Source of the DNA: Streptococcus oralis subsp. tigurinus | GTDB taxonomy: Bacteria > Bacillota > Bacilli > Lactobacillales > Streptococcaceae | Assembly (NCBI RefSeq): GCF_002356415.1 | Contig: NZ_AP018338.1 | Coordinates: 372,001-436,000, forward strand | DNA: 64,000 nucleotides | Direction: 5' to 3' | In this document: one piece after another, positions 57,675 to 64,000 of the stretch | How the letters are laid out: every line of letters begins with the position of its first letter | How positions within the stretch are numbered: position 1 is the first letter of the stretch | Notes under the pieces: model-generated | Told to the model about the DNA's origin: nothing | Databases searched by the model: none | What the model saw: the letters and a program-made list of their open reading frames with translations, nothing else | Made by a program: the position numbers and the translations under genes

Positions 57675-58175
57675 ATGAGGACGGCTTTTATAATCATTGA
57701 TGTTCAGAATATTTTAGTGGAAACCGGTTTTCAGACAAATAGTCTATTGGAAAAAATTTCTTATTTACAAAACCAGGCTAGAAGCAAGAATATCGAAATT
57801 ATCTATGTTCAACATATTGAGGACTCTGAAGCTCAAACATCAGAAGATTGGCAGTTATCTGAGCTTTTAAATCGAAAACCTAATGAAAAGGTCTTTCAGA
57901 AGAAGTATAACAGTATTTTCAAAGAAACTGGTTTAAAAGAATACTTGGATAAACAGGGAATTGAAAAATTAGTTTTATGTGGTATGCAGACAGAATATTG
58001 TGTGGATACCTCTGTCAAGGTTGCCTTTGAATATGGCTATCAGCTTATTATTCCAGAAGGAACTTGCACAACGTTTGATGGGAATGACATTCCAGCAGAA
58101 ACGATAAATGAATTTTATGAGGACATTTGGGTGGGGCGCTTTGCAGATGTCCTAGATTACAAACATATTTTCTAG
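57675..58175 (+). CDS. Cysteine hydrolase (isochorismatase family)
   Basis: A 166-residue isochorismatase-fold hydrolase. The triad reads D9 (IIIDVQN), K77 and C109 (MQTEYCVDTS). Family members cleave nicotinamide, isochorismate or other amides; the substrate is not predictable here, though its place between NAD-synthesis genes makes a nicotinamide-like substrate worth considering. The ATG directly follows the yqeK stop. Its codons are more AT-rich than those of its neighbours, and it interrupts the usual yqeK-rsfS adjacency, so it may be a later insertion. Confidence 0.87.
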   Translation: MRTAFIIIDVQNILVETGFQTNSLLEKISYLQNQARSKNIEIIYVQHIEDSEAQTSEDWQLSELLNRKPNEKVFQKKYNSIFKETGLKEYLDKQGIEKLVLCGMQTEYCVDTSVKVAFEYGYQLIIPEGTCTTFDGNDIPAETINEFYEDIWVGRFADVLDYKHIF

Positions 58176-58187
58176 AAAGAGGACTAA

Positions 58188-58541
<354 letters not shown>

Positions 58542-58547
58542 TAGATG

Positions 58548-58585
58548 AACTCAGTTGCAGTCAACTGGGTTTATTTGCTTATTTT
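58548..58585 (+). terminator. Terminator after rsfS
   Basis: Ten-pair stem AACTCAGTTG / CAACTGGGTT (58548-58557, 58562-58571; one G-U) with a four-base loop, then a T-rich stretch. Confidence 0.8.
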
Positions 58586-58589
58586 AGAA

Positions 58590-58746
58590 AAATTGATAGA
58601 AAGGTAAAGGGCGTCGTGTTTTGTTCATCTCGAAACTGAACACGAGCTAAAAGCTGCGAGAAAAAGAGTAACTTCCTTTGTATCTGACGATACAGCAGAA
58701 AGTTTCCTATTTTCTCCTTGCTTTTAACGCTCTTTGTATCTTAATT
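58590..58746 (+). other. Structured leader before the methyltransferase gene
   Basis: About 155 bases between the rsfS terminator and the methyltransferase ATG. Pairings seen are TCGTGTT (58614-58620) with AACACGA (58639-58645); AGCT-AAA-AGCT; and AACTT (58670-58674) with AAGTT (58700-58704), enclosing GTATC / GATAC (58680-58684, 58689-58693). No ribosome binding site is visible before the ATG. It could be a cis-regulatory RNA or an inserted repeat that displaced the native leader; I do not recognise its family. Confidence 0.45.
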
Positions 58747-59487
58747 ATGGCGACTTATGAAACCTTTGCGGCTGTTTACGATGCTGTGATGGACGATAGT
58801 TTATACGATAAATGGACGGATTTTTCCCTCCGTCATTTGCCAAAGACCAAGGAGAGAAAGAAACTCTTGGAGCTGGCTTGTGGAACAGGCATCCAGTCTG
58901 TCCGCTTTTCTCAGGCTGGTTTTGATGTGACTGGACTTGATTTAAGCGCGGATATGTTGAAGATTGCGGAGAAGAGAGCGGCTTCATCCAAGCAAAAGAT
59001 TGATTTTATTGAAGGCAATATGCTGGATTTATCCAAGGCAGGTCAATACGACTTTGTCACGTGTTACTCTGACTCTATCTGCTACATGCAGGATGAGGTG
59101 GAAGTAGGGGATGTCTTTAAGGAAGTGTATAATGCCCTCAATGAAGACGGAGTCTTTATCTTTGACGTGCATTCAACCTACCAGACGGATGAGGTTTTTC
59201 CAGGCTATTCTTATCATGAAAATGCGGAAGATTTTGCCATGCTTTGGGACACCTATGAGGACGAAGCTCCTCACTCCATCGTGCATGAGTTGACTTTCTT
59301 TGTTAAGGAAGCGGACGGTTCCTTTAGTCGCCACGATGAAGTGCATGAGGAGCGTACATATGAAGTCTTGACCTATGATATCTTGCTGGAACAGGCCGGC
59401 TTCAAGTCTTTCAAACTCTATGCGGACTTTGAGGACAAGGAGCCGACAGAAACCAGCACCCGTTGGTTTTTTGTCGCGCAGAAGTAG
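58747..59487 (+). CDS. Class I SAM-dependent methyltransferase (YqeM-like)
   Basis: A 246-residue Rossmann-fold methyltransferase. Motif I is LLELACGTGIQSV (about residues 40-50), followed by VTGLDLSADML and DFVTCYSDSICYM. It holds the place of Bacillus yqeM after rsfS; its substrate is unknown. The frame is open from 58678, but the ATG at 58747 gives the family N-terminus MATYETFAAVYD. There is no Shine-Dalgarno sequence before it, which is unusual in this window. Confidence 0.88.
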   Translation: MATYETFAAVYDAVMDDSLYDKWTDFSLRHLPKTKERKKLLELACGTGIQSVRFSQAGFDVTGLDLSADMLKIAEKRAASSKQKIDFIEGNMLDLSKAGQYDFVTCYSDSICYMQDEVEVGDVFKEVYNALNEDGVFIFDVHSTYQTDEVFPGYSYHENAEDFAMLWDTYEDEAPHSIVHELTFFVKEADGSFSRHDEVHEERTYEVLTYDILLEQAGFKSFKLYADFEDKEPTETSTRWFFVAQK

Positions 59488-59496
59488 GAGAACATT

Positions 59497-60594
59497 ATGA
59501 CCATCACAGGTATTATCGCGGAGTTTAATCCTTTTCATAATGGGCATAAATACCTGCTGGATCAGGCGAAGGGACTGAAAATCGTTGCCATGTCTGGGAA
59601 TTTCATGCAGCGTGGAGAGCCTGCTATTGTGGACAAGTGGACACGGGCTCGCATGGCACTGGAAAATGGAGCGGATCTGGTAGTGGAATTGCCCTTTTTA
59701 GTCAGTGTTCAGGCGGCAGATTTCTTCGGTCAAGGGGCTGTGGATATCTTGGCGCGGTTAGGTATTGATAGCATAGCTTTCGGGACAGAGGAAGTTCTGG
59801 ATTATCAGAAAATTGCTGACTTATACACAGAGCAAGGTACTGAGATGGAGAATTTTGTGGAAAATCTGCCTGATTCCCTTTCCTATCCCCAGAAAACCCA
59901 AGCCATGTGGAAGGAATTTGCAGGTCTTGATTTTTCAGGCAATACACCCAATCATGTTCTAGCTTTAGCCTATGCCAAGGCGGTTGCGGGACGTAGAATC
60001 AAACTCCATCCGATTCAGCGTCAGGGGGCTGGCTATCATTCTGTGGACAAGGAGGTGGACTTTGCCTCGGCGACAGCCCTCCGTCAGCACCTATCAGACC
60101 AAGATTTCTTAGAACGCTTTATGCCTTCTGTTGCTCTCTTTGAGCAGGCGAGTAAGGTGAGCTGGGATGACTATTTTCCATTTCTCCGCTATCAAATCTT
60201 GTCAAATCCAGACCTAACGACCATCTATCAGGTCAATCAAGAAATGGCAGTGCGTATCAAGGAAGCTATCAAAACAGCCCAGTCTCTGGACGAATTGGTC
60301 GAGGCAGTTGCCACCAAACGCTACACCAAGGCGCGTGTCAGACGCCTCTTGACTTATATTTTGGTGCAGGCCAGAGAAAGCGACTTGCCAGAAGCCATCC
60401 ATGTCCTTGGCTTTACCAAAAAAGGCAGACAACACCTCAAGTCTCTGAAAGAGCAGGTCCGTCTAGTCAGCCGAATTGGCAAAGAACCATGGGATGCCAT
60501 GACTCAAAAGGCAGATCAGATTTACCAACTAGGACAGCCAAGTATAGCAGAACAGAATTTTGGCAGAGTGCCGATTAGAATAGAATCAAACTAA
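59497..60594 (+). CDS. tmcAL: tRNA(Met) cytidine acetate ligase TmcAL
   Basis: A 365-residue nucleotidyltransferase-like protein (YlbM family). Bacillus TmcAL makes N4-acetylcytidine at the wobble base of elongator tRNA(Met) from acetate and ATP. The ATP-binding signature [17 protein letters not shown] is at residues 5-21, and [16 protein letters not shown] follows. It begins nine bases after the methyltransferase stop with AGGAGAAC. Confidence 0.9.
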   Translation: MTITGIIAEFNPFHNGHKYLLDQAKGLKIVAMSGNFMQRGEPAIVDKWTRARMALENGADLVVELPFLVSVQAADFFGQGAVDILARLGIDSIAFGTEEVLDYQKIADLYTEQGTEMENFVENLPDSLSYPQKTQAMWKEFAGLDFSGNTPNHVLALAYAKAVAGRRIKLHPIQRQGAGYHSVDKEVDFASATALRQHLSDQDFLERFMPSVALFEQASKVSWDDYFPFLRYQILSNPDLTTIYQVNQEMAVRIKEAIKTAQSLDELVEAVATKRYTKARVRRLLTYILVQARESDLPEAIHVLGFTKKGRQHLKSLKEQVRLVSRIGKEPWDAMTQKADQIYQLGQPSIAEQNFGRVPIRIESN

Positions 60595-60620
60595 GTCTAC
60601 TGAAAGGTAGGCTTTTTATT
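60594..60620 (+). terminator. Terminator after tmcAL
   Basis: AGTCTAC (60594-60600) / GTAGGCT (60607-60613), one G-U pair, then TTTTTATT; the stem starts in the stop codon. Confidence 0.8.
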
Positions 60621-60719
60621 GTATGTTTTAATGAAAATGTCATTTTTAAGTGTTAGAAAGTTTGTTTGGCGATTTCAGAACTTTCACCTAAAATTCACAC
60701 AAAACTCTTCAATTTGGGT

Positions 60720-60748
60720 TTGTGAAAATCGGTTTTTTATGATAGAAT
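60720..60748 (+). promoter_or_regulatory. rny promoter
   Basis: TTGTGA (60720-60725), 17-base spacer, TAGAAT (60743-60748) with extended -10 TGA. Confidence 0.75.
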
Positions 60749-60796
60749 ATTAAGGAATGTATGTCATTCGATAAACGAATTTAATGAGGTAAAAAC

Positions 60797-63171
<2,375 letters not shown>

Positions 63172-63195
63172 ACTATAGGAAACAGGTACAAGCAA

Positions 63196-63510
63196 ATGAT
63201 GTTAAAACCCTCTATTGATACCTTGCTCGACAAGGTACCATCAAAATATTCACTCGTAATCTTGGAAGCAAAACGCGCCCACGAACTAGAGGCCGGTGCG
63301 CCAGCAACTCAAGAGTTTAAGTCTGAAAAATCAACTCTTCGTGCTTTGGAAGAAATCGAGTCTGGAAATGTAACCATTCACCCAGATCCAGAAGGAAAAC
63401 GCGAAGCGGTTCGTCTCCGTATCGAAGAAGAAAAACGCCGCAGAGAAGAAGAAGAAAAGAAAATCAAAGAGCAAATCGCTAAAGAAAAAGAAGATGGTGA
63501 AAAAATTTAA
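63196..63510 (+). CDS. rpoZ: RNA polymerase omega subunit
   Basis: A 104-residue subunit that helps assemble beta-prime. The core [30 protein letters not shown] is typical; the C-terminal 30 residues are almost all Glu, Lys and Arg. Two ATGs are adjacent (63196 and 63199) and either could start. Confidence 0.95.
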   Translation: MMLKPSIDTLLDKVPSKYSLVILEAKRAHELEAGAPATQEFKSEKSTLRALEEIESGNVTIHPDPEGKREAVRLRIEEEKRRREEEEKKIKEQIAKEKEDGEKI

Positions 63511-63575
63511 GGTTGGGGGGACTCAATCTTATTTTTTCTATTGCAAGAATTTACTGACAAGAAGGAGGTGAGAAG

Positions 63576-64000
63576 ATGGTTATAGCAAAGATTATCGTGG
63601 ATGTTCCCCTGATGCAGACAGACCAGCCCTATAGTTATAAGGTCCCAGAGGAATTTGTAGAGATGCTGGAAGTCGGTATGCGGGTCCATGTTCCTTTTGG
63701 CAAAGGCAATCGCTTGATCCAAGGAATTGTGCTTGGCTTGGAGTCCCAGTCGGATGAAGAAGCTGCCAATCAGGACTTGAAGGAGATTGCAGAGGTGCTG
63801 GATTTTTCCCCTGTTCTCACTCAAGAGCAACTCTGGCTGGCTGAGGAGTTACGCAAGTCTGTCTTTTCTTACAAAATCTCCATTCTAAAAGCCATGTTGC
63901 CTGGATTTTTAAGCTCCAGTTATGATAAGATTCTCTATCCTCTGGAAGGTCTGAGTCAGGCAGACCGAGAGCGTCTGTTTGGTTCAGAAGATTCGCTAGC
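63576..64000 (+). CDS. priA: Primosomal protein N' (PriA helicase), N-terminal part
   Basis: The gene runs off the window end; 141 codons are visible. They cover the 3' DNA-binding domain of PriA (AKIIVDVPLMQTDQPYSYKVP, then VGMRVHVPFGKGNRLIQGIV) and the start of the winged-helix domain. PriA reloads the replicative helicase at stalled forks. AAGGAGGTG stands before the ATG. Its place after gmk-rpoZ is standard. Confidence 0.94.
   Translation, partial: MVIAKIIVDVPLMQTDQPYSYKVPEEFVEMLEVGMRVHVPFGKGNRLIQGIVLGLESQSDEEAANQDLKEIAEVLDFSPVLTQEQLWLAEELRKSVFSYKISILKAMLPGFLSSSYDKILYPLEGLSQADRERLFGSEDSL

Overview
The window is chromosomal DNA of a mitis-group Streptococcus (S. mitis / S. oralis-like). 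The evidence is low-GC Firmicute gene content, SigA-type TTGACA-17-TATAAT promoters, a complete FabT-type FASII cluster using FabK and FabM, a ComE-box-controlled double-glycine peptide next to accA, and a serine-rich repeat adhesin with its accessory Sec locus. The order mutS2 / alanine-glycine symporter / serS / lysC / fabM-fabT-fabH-acpP-fabK-fabD-fabG-fabF-accB-fabZ-accC-accD-accA / nusB / efp / gatBAC / prfC is as I remember it from S. pneumoniae. I see no tRNA, rRNA, insertion sequence, prophage or CRISPR array.

Layout. 1-7.3 kb: end of mutS2, a glycine-riboswitch-controlled Na+/amino acid symporter, an AhpD-like protein, a TDT-family transporter, then on the minus strand T-box-controlled serS, a DUF956 gene and lysC. 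7.4-18.1 kb: the whole type II fatty acid synthesis system, with FabT as repressor and candidate FabT sites before fabT and fabK. 18.1-21.2 kb: an AT-rich accessory island where three CPBP (CAAX-protease-like) membrane proteins alternate with one intact and one decayed BriC-like double-glycine peptide gene; each peptide gene sits behind a ComE-type direct repeat. 21.2-28.6 kb (minus strand): nusB, an Asp23-family gene, efp, an SPFH protein with a TIM44-like/zinc-ribbon partner, a small membrane protein, and gatCAB. 28.7-31.1 kb: a YwaF-like membrane protein and prfC.

31.1-50.1 kb is the surface-adhesin locus: about 720 bp of hairpin-bearing tandem repeats, a 1642-residue serine-rich repeat protein (SRRP) with a Siglec-like WTRY motif, then two GT8 glycosyltransferases, secY2, asp1, asp2, asp3, secA2, gtfA, gtfB, asp4 and asp5. 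GtfA/GtfB put GlcNAc on the adhesin, the GT8 enzymes probably extend the glycan, Asp2 carries the acetyltransferase triad S362/E452/H482, and SecA2/SecY2/Asp1-5 export the glycoprotein. A truncated YezG-like immunity fragment follows.

50.3-64 kb: an ArAE-type exporter, sstT, a short MscS channel and a CorA transporter, then the conserved yqeG-yqeH-yhbY-nadD-yqeK-rsfS-methyltransferase-tmcAL cluster, followed by rny, gmk, rpoZ and the start of priA. Two intergenic stretches in this part (before yhbY and before the methyltransferase) are unusually structured and unexplained.
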